The translations under genes were made by a program, and so were the position numbers. Source: Pseudovibrio sp. Alg231-02 (GTDB taxonomy: Bacteria; Pseudomonadota; Alphaproteobacteria; Rhizobiales; Stappiaceae). From it: a stretch of 64,000 bases of DNA. The DNA lies in NCBI RefSeq assembly GCF_900143565.1, contig NZ_FREX01000005.1, positions 248,001 to 312,000 on the forward strand, read 5' to 3'. Every line of letters starts with the position of its first letter. Within the stretch, counting starts at the first letter, position 1. Below, piece after piece: positions 1 to 9,222 of this stretch. Under the pieces are notes generated by a model. That model was not told the origin of the DNA. It saw only the letters and a list, made by a program, of their open reading frames with translations, and did no database searches.

Positions 1-2148
1 GCCTTTGCCCCCGACAGAGGCAACCAACCGATCCACATCCAATTCATGCAACATGCCGTTGCCAAGCTGAAAGCTGAGCGCTCCACCCATATTGACCCAG
101 AGGTCACTCGGTGTCTTACCGGAGGTGTTCACATCCATTTCAGCATACAGATTACCATCAACCCGCGGCATATCACTGAGCGATGCAAGGAATGGAGCCG
201 CATCAATACCTTTTAGCGAGAACTCAGCAGAGATACCCGGTTTAACCGTTGCGCCGTTCAGAAGAAGTTTGCCAGCACCCTCGCCTTGATAAAGGCCAAC
301 ACGGGCAACATCCAAAGCCAATCGGCCATCAGACAGCGCTGCTTTCAGCTCTGCATTCCGTCCACGAAGCGCACCAAGCTTCAGGTCCTGAATGGAAAGC
401 GCCAGGTCCAGATCAAAACTGCGCAAGACGGAGAAGTCATAAGCGCCCTCGCCCTTGGCATTCTTCTCATCACTGCGAGAGAACATCTTATCGAAAGACG
501 CATGCGCAACTTCCAATTCACCACTGAGCTTTGGAACTTCACCTGTATCCAGACGGCCAGTTCCTTTGAGGCTTGTGTCATCCAGAACAAACCGCGCATT
601 CTCAAAGGCGACACCGCTATCATCAGCTTCAAACTGACCAGAAAGCTCCAGCTTCTGACCGCGCAGATAGCGAGGGAGCGGTCGACCATACCAACGGGCA
701 AAATTGCTGAAGTCATCTGTCTGGAAAGCAAAGATCCCATCAAAGCCATCACGCAATGAGTACGGACCAGTCAAACTCCCGGAAAACATCTCACTGGAGA
801 ACGCGAGATCTATATTCGCATCAGAGCGCAGACCACCCTGCAAAACAATCGGCTCACCATGCCAGCGCGCGGTGCCTTGCAGCTGTAGTGGCTGAGACAG
901 GCCTGAGAAGACAAAAGTCAGATCCATGTCATCAAGAGCTTCGTCGCGCCCTTCAACCGCCAGCATATTTGGCAGGTGAATGTCAGCGACACGCCCCTTC
1001 CGCAGGATCGCACCACCATCAACTTCCAGCGCAGCAACCAACTCATCATAGGATTGGCCAACGCCGTAGAACGAAGCATCTACATTGGCAAAACCGGATG
1101 CAGGAACATCCAGCCCAACCAAGCGCAAAAGCTGCTCAAAATTCAATGACTGTCCGCTGACCTGCCCCTTCAACTCATAACCGTCTTCAAGGTAGTTCAG
1201 CGCAATGTTGCCGCCAAAGCCAACAGAGCCAGCAGTAATGGAAAGGTCTTTTGTGCGAACCCCACGTTGACGGAACTGCAGCTCACTTGTCAGTGCACCA
1301 CTGCCAACACCTTCTGGCAAGTTCGCATCCTGTTGTGCAGCAACAGCAGCAAGGCTCGGCAACTCAACAGAAACTTGTAGTGTGCCAACGGGCCGTGCAC
1401 CAAAGGCAAGCTGGCCATTAAAACGAACTTTCTCTTGAGCAGGTCCAGTTACATGAGCCTCAACAGACGTCGCGCGAGCCTCGCTCAGCGCGGTAACTGA
1501 TCCAACACGCCCACCAACAACATAACGCTCGTCACTCTGATTAAACGCACCTTCTGCTGTCAGGCCATCACCGTCATGCTCAAAATTAAGCACGAGATCG
1601 ATCTCAGAAAGAACTATTGGTGCTTCTTGCTCAGGTTCACTGTAAGAAACGACACCTTTTTGAATGCTGACGGTGTCCAAGTCCAACTGCTGCATAAAGG
1701 AAGCAACGCGGCCTGCAATATTTGCAGCAACCAGAGAGGCTTCCCCTTCGTCACCCTCAGAAAGCTGCGGCTGCCAGGACGCGCCGCCTTTCTGATCAAA
1801 TTCAAGCGTCCACTCTGGCTCGACAAGCTCAATGTTGCGGATGATGTTGCCACCAGTCAGCAAACGCAGAGAGTTCAGCTCGAACCGGGCTTTCTCTACC
1901 CGTGCAAACTCAATCCCGTCAGCTCGCGCAACACCTGCAACGCCAACATTATCAACTTCAATCGCCAGTGTCGGAAACAGATCCACACTCGTGCGCCCGT
2001 CAAGACGCAGCTTCCATCCGGTTGCTGTCTCAAAAGACTCTGCAATTTGGGCTTTCAGCTGTTTCTGCGGAACGAGAAGTGGCGCAAGCACCAGACCACA
2101 AACCACAAGAGCGGCAAGAGCTCCAAAAATAAGAAGAGAGCGTTTCAT
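1..2148 (-). CDS. AsmA family protein (C-terminus beyond left edge)
   Basis: The frame is open from an ATG at 2148 to the window edge, giving 716 codons with no stop, so the C-terminus is missing. The N-terminus (MKRSLLIFGALAALVVCGLV) is a single uncleaved-looking membrane anchor. It is followed by LAPLLVPQKQLKAQI and a T-G-W-x-L-x-x-x-G segment ahead of D-L-F-P-T-L, the usual opening of AsmA proteins. AsmA-type proteins are inner-membrane-anchored, largely beta-stranded periplasmic proteins linked to outer-membrane assembly and phospholipid transport. The rest of the visible protein is the expected repetitive, glycine- and serine-rich beta-strand sequence. The gene stands alone, with a 366-base gap to its divergent neighbour. 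The family assignment is firm; the precise role is inferred. Confidence 0.8.
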   Translation of the reverse strand, partial: MKRSLLIFGALAALVVCGLVLAPLLVPQKQLKAQIAESFETATGWKLRLDGRTSVDLFPTLAIEVDNVGVAGVARADGIEFARVEKARFELNSLRLLTGGNIIRNIELVEPEWTLEFDQKGGASWQPQLSEGDEGEASLVAANIAGRVASFMQQLDLDTVSIQKGVVSYSEPEQEAPIVLSEIDLVLNFEHDGDGLTAEGAFNQSDERYVVGGRVGSVTALSEARATSVEAHVTGPAQEKVRFNGQLAFGARPVGTLQVSVELPSLAAVAAQQDANLPEGVGSGALTSELQFRQRGVRTKDLSITAGSVGFGGNIALNYLEDGYELKGQVSGQSLNFEQLLRLVGLDVPASGFANVDASFYGVGQSYDELVAALEVDGGAILRKGRVADIHLPNMLAVEGRDEALDDMDLTFVFSGLSQPLQLQGTARWHGEPIVLQGGLRSDANIDLAFSSEMFSGSLTGPYSLRDGFDGIFAFQTDDFSNFARWYGRPLPRYLRGQKLELSGQFEADDSGVAFENARFVLDDTSLKGTGRLDTGEVPKLSGELEVAHASFDKMFSRSDEKNAKGEGAYDFSVLRSFDLDLALSIQDLKLGALRGRNAELKAALSDGRLALDVARVGLYQGEGAGKLLLNGATVKPGISAEFSLKGIDAAPFLASLSDMPRVDGNLYAEMDVNTSGKTPSDLWVNMGGALSFQLGNGMLHELDVDRLVASVGGKG

Positions 2149-2514
2149 TTAGTCTTAGTATCCTAGTGGACGGTTTCGTGAGGCCCGAAAAAGGACTCTC
2201 ATGTAAGCAGCTTGTACTCAACAAATACAGGGCAAAAAGCCCGTAGAAAACGTCTAAATTATGATTGGTTAAAGCCTTTCAAGACCCAGAACAAAAGCAC
2301 AACCTATCCTGAACCACTGCGTTCTATCATATTTGCTCCCAATTGTCGCAGTATCACGTGGCTTCAAATTGGCGTATTTCTGTCCTTTTCCTTGGCTTTT
2401 GTAATTGTTTTTGCGTATCAATAGTATTCCATTCGGATCTGAATCATCTTTAAGCACAACAGAAAAGCACTATTTTAAAGTGCAAGAAAACCAATAGTTG
2501 CACGGAGCACATGA
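2149..2514. other. intergenic region between divergent genes
   Basis: This gap holds the divergent upstream regions of the AsmA-like gene and the TerB-like gene. It is AT-rich. I see no convincing gene, RNA or clear promoter pair in it. Confidence 0.5.
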
Positions 2515-2994
2515 ATGCTGGACGCCCTGAAAAAGTTCTTCAAAGACCTGTCAACCGAGCAGGAAGAAGCAGGCCGCTTTTCCGAAGACGATGAACGGCT
2601 GGCGGTCGCAGCACTCATGTTCCATATCATCGCTGTAGATGGCGAGATTGAGCAGCAGGAGCTGGACCAGTTAAAACGCGTCTTACAGCAACAGTATGAG
2701 CTGAATGAGGAAGACACAAAAGAGCTGATGGACCTCGCCAAAGTACGTGATGAGGATGCAGTTGATCTTTATGGCTTCACATCAGTCCTCAAGCGCAAAC
2801 TGGAGCCGGAGCAACGCCTGACAGTCATCGAGGCACTCTGGGAAATGGTCTACGCAGATGGGTCCGTCCATGAATTTGAAGACAACACAATTTGGCGCGT
2901 TGCCGAGCTATTAGGCGTGTCCTCCAGAGACCGCATGAAGCTTAAGCAAAAAGTAGCCAAACGACAGAGTGGCAATAGCCCTTCTTCGACCTGA
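2515..2994 (+). CDS. TerB-like tellurite-resistance fold protein
   Basis: This 159-residue, acidic, all-helical protein has the TerB-fold pattern. Two related helical halves carry A-x-x-x-x-x-I-A-V-D-G-E-I near residue 40 and Y-A-D-G-S-V-H-E-F-E near residue 118. The paired A/V-D-G motifs are the acidic, metal-binding-like loops typical of TerB and DjlA-type domains. No signal peptide or membrane segment is visible, so it is probably cytosolic. The start is the second of two close ATGs, chosen for frame, with GGAG just upstream at about 2504. It precedes a glutamine amidotransferase by 15 bases, so the two are probably cotranscribed. Family members are linked to stress or membrane-associated functions; the role here is unknown. 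Confidence 0.8.
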   Translation: MLDALKKFFKDLSTEQEEAGRFSEDDERLAVAALMFHIIAVDGEIEQQELDQLKRVLQQQYELNEEDTKELMDLAKVRDEDAVDLYGFTSVLKRKLEPEQRLTVIEALWEMVYADGSVHEFEDNTIWRVAELLGVSSRDRMKLKQKVAKRQSGNSPSST

Positions 2995-3009
2995 AGGTTT
3001 TGATTTACA

Positions 3010-3759
3010 ATGTTAGAGCGGAATAATCAGCACCCAGCCAAAATTCTGGTGGTGCTGCATCAGGAAACATCAAACCCCGGTCGCGTCGGGCAGCAATTGG
3101 TCAAGCGCGGGTTCGAGTTGGATATTCGCCGCCCTCGTTTTGGTGACCAACTGCCGGACACACTTGCTGACCACGCGGGCTCTGTCATTTTTGGCGGTCC
3201 AATGAGCGCCAATGACACCGATGACTTCGTGAAGCAAGAGATCGACTGGATCAGTGTTCCGCTCAAAGAAAACAAACCCTTCCTGGGCATCTGTCTTGGT
3301 GCGCAAATGCTCTCCAAAAACCTTGGTGGCCAAGTCACAGGCCATGATGATGGATTGGTTGAGATCGGCTATTATCCGCTGGAAGCAACTCAGTCCGGTA
3401 CAGACCTAATGGAATGGCCACAGCAGGTCTATCAATGGCACCGAGAAGGTTTCTCTCTTCCCACAGGTGCAGAGCTCCTGGCTTCAAGCCCAACCTACAA
3501 AAATCAAGCGATCCGCGTGGGCGATAATGCATTCGGCATCCAGTTTCACCCGGAACTCACCTACGCCATGATGAGCCGCTGGACCACTCGCGCAGCAAGT
3601 CGTCTTGTATTGCCTGGAGCCAAAAAGCGCGGCGAACACTTCCGCGAGCGCTTTGTGTACGACCCGGCAGTTCTACATTGGTTGGAAAACTTCATGGACA
3701 ACTGGATCGGCTACGCATCTGAACCCGCCAGTCACTGGTCATCTCATTCAGCTAAATAG
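3010..3759 (+). CDS. class I glutamine amidotransferase
   Basis: The 249-residue protein is a stand-alone class I glutamine amidotransferase (GMP-synthase-like GATase1). The nucleophile is Cys95 in GICLGAQ, and His180 and Glu182 lie in FGIQFHPE, so the catalytic triad is complete. An oxyanion-side motif GGPMSAND sits near residue 62. Such proteins hydrolyse glutamine to release ammonia, or act on gamma-glutamyl compounds, but no synthetase partner is adjacent. The TerB-like gene lies 15 bases upstream and a strong bidirectional terminator follows. The substrate cannot be deduced from the sequence. Confidence 0.88.
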   Translation: MLERNNQHPAKILVVLHQETSNPGRVGQQLVKRGFELDIRRPRFGDQLPDTLADHAGSVIFGGPMSANDTDDFVKQEIDWISVPLKENKPFLGICLGAQMLSKNLGGQVTGHDDGLVEIGYYPLEATQSGTDLMEWPQQVYQWHREGFSLPTGAELLASSPTYKNQAIRVGDNAFGIQFHPELTYAMMSRWTTRAASRLVLPGAKKRGEHFRERFVYDPAVLHWLENFMDNWIGYASEPASHWSSHSAK

Positions 3760-3760
3760 C

Positions 3761-3790
3761 AAAAAGGCCCGGTCATTGCCGGGCCTTTTC
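3761..3790. terminator. bidirectional Rho-independent terminator
   Basis: A perfect stem AAAAGGCCCGG / CCGGGCCTTTT with a five-base loop lies between the convergent amidotransferase and acetate-transporter genes. The flanking A and T runs make it usable in both directions. Confidence 0.9.
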
Positions 3791-3809
3791 ATATAGGTTT
3801 GCACTTTAG

Positions 3810-4415
3810 TTATTCAGCTGCAACAGCCTCTGCGCCAGAAATCTTTTCTCCCGGCTGCAGGATTGGCGAACCAACTGGCAGCACATCACGACCACAAACA
3901 TCCTTATAGATAATGTGCGCCATCACATACCATGCGCAGAAAGAGCACAGGATCAACACGTAACCGGCAATCACGTTGAAGACCGCTGGACCGAAATGCC
4001 CCAGAACCAGCAGGATGAAACCGAGCAGCAGGCTGCCGAAGATGGAAGCTTCTGCAGTGTGAATGTGCAGCGCGCCGTAGAACATAATGCCGGTATAGAT
4101 GGTGAATGGCAGCAAGAAGAAGCCGATGTCAGAATGGGAAGATGTATAAAAGCCCAGTTTGTTGCCAACAAGAATGCCTGCAAACGCCAGCCAGAATGCA
4201 CCGTAAATGGTGAAAGCGCTGTAACCGAAGTTATTGCCAGTCTTTCCTGTCTGGAAACCAGCGACCAACTGCGCAAGACCACCAACAAAAACGCCAAGCC
4301 AGAGCACTGGGCCCATGTTTTCCAGAAGACCAATGTTCACCATTTGCAGAACAAAAGTCGTCATACCAAATCCAGCAAGGCCGATAACTGCTGGGTTTCC
4401 TGTTTTAGTTTGCAC
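3810..4415 (-). CDS. satP: SatP/GPR1-FUN34-YaaH acetate transporter
   Basis: The 201-residue hydrophobic protein begins with NPAVIGLAGFGMTT, matching the family signature N-P-A-P-x-G-L-x-G-F-G-M-T-T. It continues with six predicted membrane segments. The central G-x-x-Q-L-x-A-G and the F-T-I-Y-G-A-F-W motifs are also typical. Members of the AceTr (GPR1/FUN34/YaaH) family move acetate and succinate with protons across the inner membrane. Length matches the family (about 190-200). The gene is convergent with the amidotransferase. Its transcript starts in the 299-base gap before the pyruvate carboxylase terminator, so it is an independent unit. Its position next to pyruvate carboxylase hints at a shared role in C2/C3 carbon use, which is inference. 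Confidence 0.9.
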   Translation of the reverse strand: MQTKTGNPAVIGLAGFGMTTFVLQMVNIGLLENMGPVLWLGVFVGGLAQLVAGFQTGKTGNNFGYSAFTIYGAFWLAFAGILVGNKLGFYTSSHSDIGFFLLPFTIYTGIMFYGALHIHTAEASIFGSLLLGFILLVLGHFGPAVFNVIAGYVLILCSFCAWYVMAHIIYKDVCGRDVLPVGSPILQPGEKISGAEAVAAE

Positions 4416-4635
4416 GGTTGCACCCTCAATAAAAAACCCAACTCTGGCCTGGTAGGAAGGCAGTTCCTAAAGATCAGAAATTGGGAAACACATTGTTGAA
4501 TTAGTTGGAGCGCTGAGTACAGAAGGACACAGACAGGAGCAACCGCACTACTACGGAACGTAGCAATACCTAACGTCATGCATCGCAGTTGAAAACATAT
4601 AACATTCTGATAACTATATATAATTTCGTCACTAA

Positions 4636-4686
4636 AACAAAAAACCAGCAATGCATAGTGCTCATGCACCAAACGCATTGCTGGTT
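4636..4686 (-). terminator. terminator of pyruvate carboxylase gene
   Basis: A 12-bp perfect stem (AACCAGCAATGC / GCATTGCTGGTT, 4643-4686) lies 28 bases beyond the pyc stop. On the minus strand a T-rich tract follows it. Confidence 0.88.
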
Positions 4687-4714
4687 AATCCAGACTAGCA
4701 AATACCTTCAGGGC

Positions 4715-7700
4715 TTATCCCTTAAAGGTAACAATCAGATCTTTCGCATCAAGCTGATCACCCGGAGCCACACAGACTTCGCTGATCTCACCATCACGCT
4801 CCACATGAACAGATGTTTCCATCTTCATTGCCTCAATGGAGACAAGCAGATCACCAGCTTTCACAGCCTGACCAGCTTTCACAGCTAGTGTGGAAATAAC
4901 ACCTGGTACTGGCGCACCAACCTGAAGCTCATTGTCGTCATCAACTTTACGACGCGCAGGTGTGTTTGCAGCACTGTGAGTGCGGTCGATAATACGGATG
5001 TTCCGAGGCTGACCGTTCAGTTCAAAGAACACACGCTTTTCACCATGCTCATCAGTTTCACCAATCGCAAGACAAGAGATAACCATTGTCTTACCCGGCT
5101 CCAGCTCAGCCATAATCTCATCACCAACCTTCAAACCATAGAAGTAGGTTGGCGTTGGAAGCACGCTGGTCGGGCCATACTTGTCCTGAGCCTTGGCAAA
5201 CTCAGTGTAAACCTTCGGATACATGAGCATAGAGGACAGTTCTTGCTCAGAACCTTTACGACCCAGAACACCTGTCAGCTCATTACGCTTGGCATCCATG
5301 TCCTCAGCTTCAAGCAAAGACCCAGGACGAACCGTAATCGGCTCTTGCCCCTTCAAAACTTTCTTCTGCAGTTCAACAGGCCAGCCACCCGGAGGAATAC
5401 CAAGGTCACCGTGCATCATGTTGACGACGGATTCCGGGAAGGAGACTTCCTTATTCGGATCAATAACATCTTCCGGTGTGATGCCCTGAGACACCATCAT
5501 CACCGCCATGTCACCAACAACTTTGGAACTTGGCGTCACTTTCACAATGTCACCAAACATCATGTTCACGTCCGCATAAGCCTTCGCCACTTCGTGCCAA
5601 CGCATCTCAAGACCAAGCGAACGCGCCTGTTCTTTCAGGTTGGTGAACTGGCCACCAGGCATCTCATGCAGATAAACCTCAGAAGCCCCAAAGCGTAGAT
5701 CGCTCTCAAACGCACGGTACTGTGTACGAACAGCTTCCCAGTAGAAGGAAATCTGCTGGATACGATCTGTGTCCAGACCGCTATCGCGAGAAGTTCCTTT
5801 CAGAGCTTCAACAACGGAACCCATACATGGCTGAGAGGTCAGACCTGATAGGGAATCCATCGCCAAATCAACAATGTCAGCACCACTCTCAACAGCCGCC
5901 AGAACAGTAGAGGCCGCAATACCGGAAGTGTCATGCGTGTGGAAGTGGATCGGAATATCGATCTCATCTTTCAGCGCCTTGATCAGAACCTTCGCAGCCT
6001 GCGGCTTCAACACACCGCCCATATCCTTAATACCAAGAATATGCGCACCCGCAGTTTCAAGCTCTTTCGCCAGATTGACGTAGTACTTCAGATCATATTT
6101 CGGACGCGCACTGTTCAAAATGTCGCCAGTATAGCAAAGCGCTGCTTCACACAGCTTGCCCTGCTCCTGAACAGCATCCAGGGACACACGCATGTTCTCA
6201 ACCCAGTTGAGGCAGTCAAACACACGGAACACATCAACACCAGATTCAGCAGCCTGACGCACAAAATGCTGAACTACGTTATCTGGATAGTTCGCATAAC
6301 CCACACCGTTGGAACCACGAAGCAACATCTGCATCAGCAGGTTAGGTGCTTTCTCGCGTACGAGACGCAGACGCTCCCAAGGATCTTCAGTCAGGAAGCG
6401 CATGGACACATCAAAGGTCGCGCCGCCCCAGCATTCCAAAGAGAACAACTCAGGCAAACCCTGGGCATAGCTATCAGCAACCTGCGCCAAATCGTAGGTA
6501 CGCATGCGTGTGGCAAGCAAAGATTGGTGCGCATCACGCATCGTCGTGTCGGTAACAAGCACTTGCGGCTGAGCTTTCACCCACTTGGCAAATTCTTTAG
6601 GACCAAGTTGCTCCAGCTTTTGGCGGGTCCCGTCCATTACTGGCAACTTGAACTTCGGCGCCACAGGTGCCGGTGCATCAGCTGGTGGTTTCGGGCGTCC
6701 CTTTGTTTCAGGGTGGCCGTTTACAGTGACATCAGCAATGTAGTTCAGCAGCTTCGTCGCACGGTCAGCTGTTTTAATGTTCTCAAACAGCTCAGGCGTG
6801 TCATCAATAAAGCGCGTTGTGTAAGAGTTGTCCTGGAAGGACGCATGCCCAATGATCCGCTCAAGGAAAATCAGGTTGGTCGCAACGCCGCGAATACGGA
6901 ATTCGCGCAGCGCACGATCCATACGCGCGCATACTTCCTCAGGCGTTGGCGCCCAGGCGGTCACTTTCTCAAGCAGTGGATCGTAGAAACGGGTGATCAC
7001 CGCGCCAGCATAAGCCGTGCCACCATCAAGACGGATACCAAACCCGGTCGCACCGCGATAAGCACTCAGGCGGCCATAATCCGGAATGAAGTTGTGCTCA
7101 GGATCTTCAGTCGTAATACGGCACTGAAGCGCATGACCATTCAACTCAATCGCGTTCTGCTCAGGAACACCGGTAACCGTTTTATCGCCAATACGACCAC
7201 CTTCCGCGATGCGGATCTGTGCGCGAACCACATCAATGCCGGTGACTTCTTCAGTAACGGTATGCTCCACCTGAATACGCGGGTTCACTTCAATGAAGTA
7301 AACCTTGCCGGTATCCGCATCCATCAGGAACTCAACGGTGCCTGCACCGCAGTAATCCACTTCGCGGCCAATCTTCAGGCCATACTCGCAAAGCTCACGG
7401 CGCTTTTCTTCATCAAGATATGGTGCAGGCGCACGCTCAACCACTTTCTGGTGACGGCGCTGAATGGAACAATCGCGCTCAAACAGATGTACGAGATTGC
7501 CATGCTGATCACCAAGGATCTGAACTTCAACGTGACGGGCGCGCTCAACAAGCTTCTCGAGGTAAACCTCGTCCTTGCCGAACGCTGCTCTCGCTTCACG
7601 TTTCGCTTCAACAACTTCGCGAAGAAGCGTCTCTTCATCACGGATCACACGCATGCCGCGGCCACCACCGCCCCATGACGCCTTGAGCATCACCGGATAG

Positions 7701-8161
7701 CCGATCTGCAAAGCAAGACGCTTCACTTCTTCCATGTCTTCAGGAAGCGGATCCGTCGCAGGCATAACAGGAACGCCAGCTTTAATCGCCAGTTCACGTG
7801 CTGCTACTTTGTTACCCAGGCGGCGCATTGTATCAGGCGATGGGCCGATAAAGATAATGCCGTTCTCACCGCATGCCTCAGCAAACTCTGGACTCTCGGA
7901 AAGGAAGCCATAACCCGGATGAATTGCATCAACGCGTTGCTCTTTCGCGACGCGGATAATCTCGTCGATAGACAAGTAGGCCTCGATTGGACCCAGGCCT
8001 TTACCCACCTGATAAGCTTCATCAGCCTTAAAACGGTGTAAAGCCAGCTTGTCTTCTTCAGCAAAGACAGCAACTGTCTGGAGACCAAGTTCATTTGCAG
8101 CTCGAAAAACTCGAATTGCAATCTCTGAGCGGTTAGCAACCAATATTCGTTGAATAGCCAA
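4715..8161 (-). CDS. pyc: pyruvate carboxylase
   Basis: The 1148-residue protein has the full single-chain pyruvate carboxylase layout. It carries a biotin carboxylase/ATP-grasp half (about 1-450, with the glycine-rich SWGGGGRGMR and the KMRH-type ERDCSIQRRHQKVVE), a carboxyltransferase domain (about 535-800, starting VTDTTMRDAHQSLLATR), a central PYC/OADA domain, and a C-terminal biotinyl domain with biotin-accepting Lys1113 in EAMKMET. It converts pyruvate, ATP and bicarbonate to oxaloacetate in the cytosol, refilling the TCA cycle. Length is normal and all domains are intact. It is a monocistronic unit with its own terminator; the ATG at 8161 begins MAIQRILVANR, the usual family start. Confidence 0.97.
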   Translation of the reverse strand: MAIQRILVANRSEIAIRVFRAANELGLQTVAVFAEEDKLALHRFKADEAYQVGKGLGPIEAYLSIDEIIRVAKEQRVDAIHPGYGFLSESPEFAEACGENGIIFIGPSPDTMRRLGNKVAARELAIKAGVPVMPATDPLPEDMEEVKRLALQIGYPVMLKASWGGGGRGMRVIRDEETLLREVVEAKREARAAFGKDEVYLEKLVERARHVEVQILGDQHGNLVHLFERDCSIQRRHQKVVERAPAPYLDEEKRRELCEYGLKIGREVDYCGAGTVEFLMDADTGKVYFIEVNPRIQVEHTVTEEVTGIDVVRAQIRIAEGGRIGDKTVTGVPEQNAIELNGHALQCRITTEDPEHNFIPDYGRLSAYRGATGFGIRLDGGTAYAGAVITRFYDPLLEKVTAWAPTPEEVCARMDRALREFRIRGVATNLIFLERIIGHASFQDNSYTTRFIDDTPELFENIKTADRATKLLNYIADVTVNGHPETKGRPKPPADAPAPVAPKFKLPVMDGTRQKLEQLGPKEFAKWVKAQPQVLVTDTTMRDAHQSLLATRMRTYDLAQVADSYAQGLPELFSLECWGGATFDVSMRFLTEDPWERLRLVREKAPNLLMQMLLRGSNGVGYANYPDNVVQHFVRQAAESGVDVFRVFDCLNWVENMRVSLDAVQEQGKLCEAALCYTGDILNSARPKYDLKYYVNLAKELETAGAHILGIKDMGGVLKPQAAKVLIKALKDEIDIPIHFHTHDTSGIAASTVLAAVESGADIVDLAMDSLSGLTSQPCMGSVVEALKGTSRDSGLDTDRIQQISFYWEAVRTQYRAFESDLRFGASEVYLHEMPGGQFTNLKEQARSLGLEMRWHEVAKAYADVNMMFGDIVKVTPSSKVVGDMAVMMVSQGITPEDVIDPNKEVSFPESVVNMMHGDLGIPPGGWPVELQKKVLKGQEPITVRPGSLLEAEDMDAKRNELTGVLGRKGSEQELSSMLMYPKVYTEFAKAQDKYGPTSVLPTPTYFYGLKVGDEIMAELEPGKTMVISCLAIGETDEHGEKRVFFELNGQPRNIRIIDRTHSAANTPARRKVDDDNELQVGAPVPGVISTLAVKAGQAVKAGDLLVSIEAMKMETSVHVERDGEISEVCVAPGDQLDAKDLIVTFKG

Positions 8162-8502
8162 AGTTAGGTCCCCCAGTCTCTATGTATTTTGGGGCTTTAT
8201 AGTCGAGCAAATCCCTCTATGGAAAGATTAATTTATAGTCACATGAGCCATTACTATATTTACCGGGTCACAAAACATTAAGAAAACGGGGAAATTCTAA
8301 GGAATTTATCGTACAATTGAGAAAAACTAAACACGTAAAAATATATACACAAACACCGTAAATTTTGACTTCTCTAATATATCTCACGAAAAATTTTCTA
8401 CTTTTACGACTAAAGGTGCAACTTTTATCCGATCGCTCATGTGCAAACAGCAGGATTCGCGATGCGAACCCTGCCGAGAGCATAGGTAGGTGTCATTTTG
8501 GC
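8162..8502. other. upstream region of pyc
   Basis: This AT-rich stretch lies between the LuxR-type regulator's stop and the pyc start and should hold the pyc promoter. I see no gene in it and no clear operator or riboswitch. Confidence 0.45.
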
Positions 8503-9222
8503 TTAACGAATTAAGCCCAGCCGGAAACCCTCGGCCACAGCATGTGTTCTGTTTGCAGCGTGCAGTTTTCTGGCAGCGGAAGCCAGATACCAATCTGCTG
8601 TATGCTGAGAGATACTCAGGATCTGACTAATCTCCCAACTTGTCTTCCCTGCAGCAGACCATTTCAAGCATTCAAGTTCACGAGGGGTAAGGCGATGGCG
8701 GGGCCGACTGGTATTAGCACCAATCAATTCGCGCACCTTATTGCTCGAGTAAATGCCAACGAGATGAAGAACACTGATTTCGCGTTCATTCAGACGTACT
8801 TCCGGCCCACCAAAGATCAACATGCCTTGATAGCCTTGAAGGCCATGCACTGGCACGCAGACGCCGTCATACATTCCGTAATCGCGCGCTTCTGACAGAA
8901 CTTGCTGTGCAGCGGCAGTAATATTGCGATCACGAGCAACGCTTGACCATAAGAATGGACGACTTGCAGTACGCGCCTTCGCAACAATCGGATCGTTTTG
9001 TACGTAATCACGGTCGAGATAACGTTGTTGCCACTCAGGACGCCAACCACTCAACATAATTGACCCATCAAAAGATGCGCCAGCTTCGGGGATCGCAGCG
9101 AGACAGAAGCTTGTAAAGCCAAAAGACTGGCCAAGTTCAGCAATACGCTTAGAAACACCTTCGGATGTTTCTTCATTATTAATAGATTCAACAAATTCTA
9201 GTGCAGCAGTCAACGGATTCAT
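8503..9222 (-). CDS. LuxR-family autoinducer-binding regulator (LuxR solo)
   Basis: This is a full-length quorum-sensing type LuxR protein of 239 residues. The N-terminal autoinducer domain keeps the invariant W-x-x-x-Y, D-P, W and G positions (W-Q-Q-R-Y, N-D-P, P-F-L-W, G-M-Y-D-G). The C-terminal GerE helix-turn-helix reads LTPRELECLKWSAAGKTSWEI and ends in NRTHAVAEGFRLGLI. No luxI-type synthase lies in the window, so it appears to be a solo or orphan receptor. The ATG at 9222 is preferred over a GTG at 9231, because GTAGGGG sits eight bases before the ATG. The recognition helix reads H-T-A-D-W-Y-L where H-T-V-x-x-H-L is usual. Target genes are unknown. Confidence 0.88.
   Translation of the reverse strand: MNPLTAALEFVESINNEETSEGVSKRIAELGQSFGFTSFCLAAIPEAGASFDGSIMLSGWRPEWQQRYLDRDYVQNDPIVAKARTASRPFLWSSVARDRNITAAAQQVLSEARDYGMYDGVCVPVHGLQGYQGMLIFGGPEVRLNEREISVLHLVGIYSSNKVRELIGANTSRPRHRLTPRELECLKWSAAGKTSWEISQILSISQHTADWYLASAARKLHAANRTHAVAEGFRLGLIR

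Noticed and set aside
5223-5489. other plus-strand frames inside pyc
   Set aside because: They are antisense to a complete, intact gene.
5933-7678. 581-codon open frame on the plus strand
   Set aside because: It lies antisense to pyruvate carboxylase and has no known domain; long frames opposite real genes of this base composition are common.
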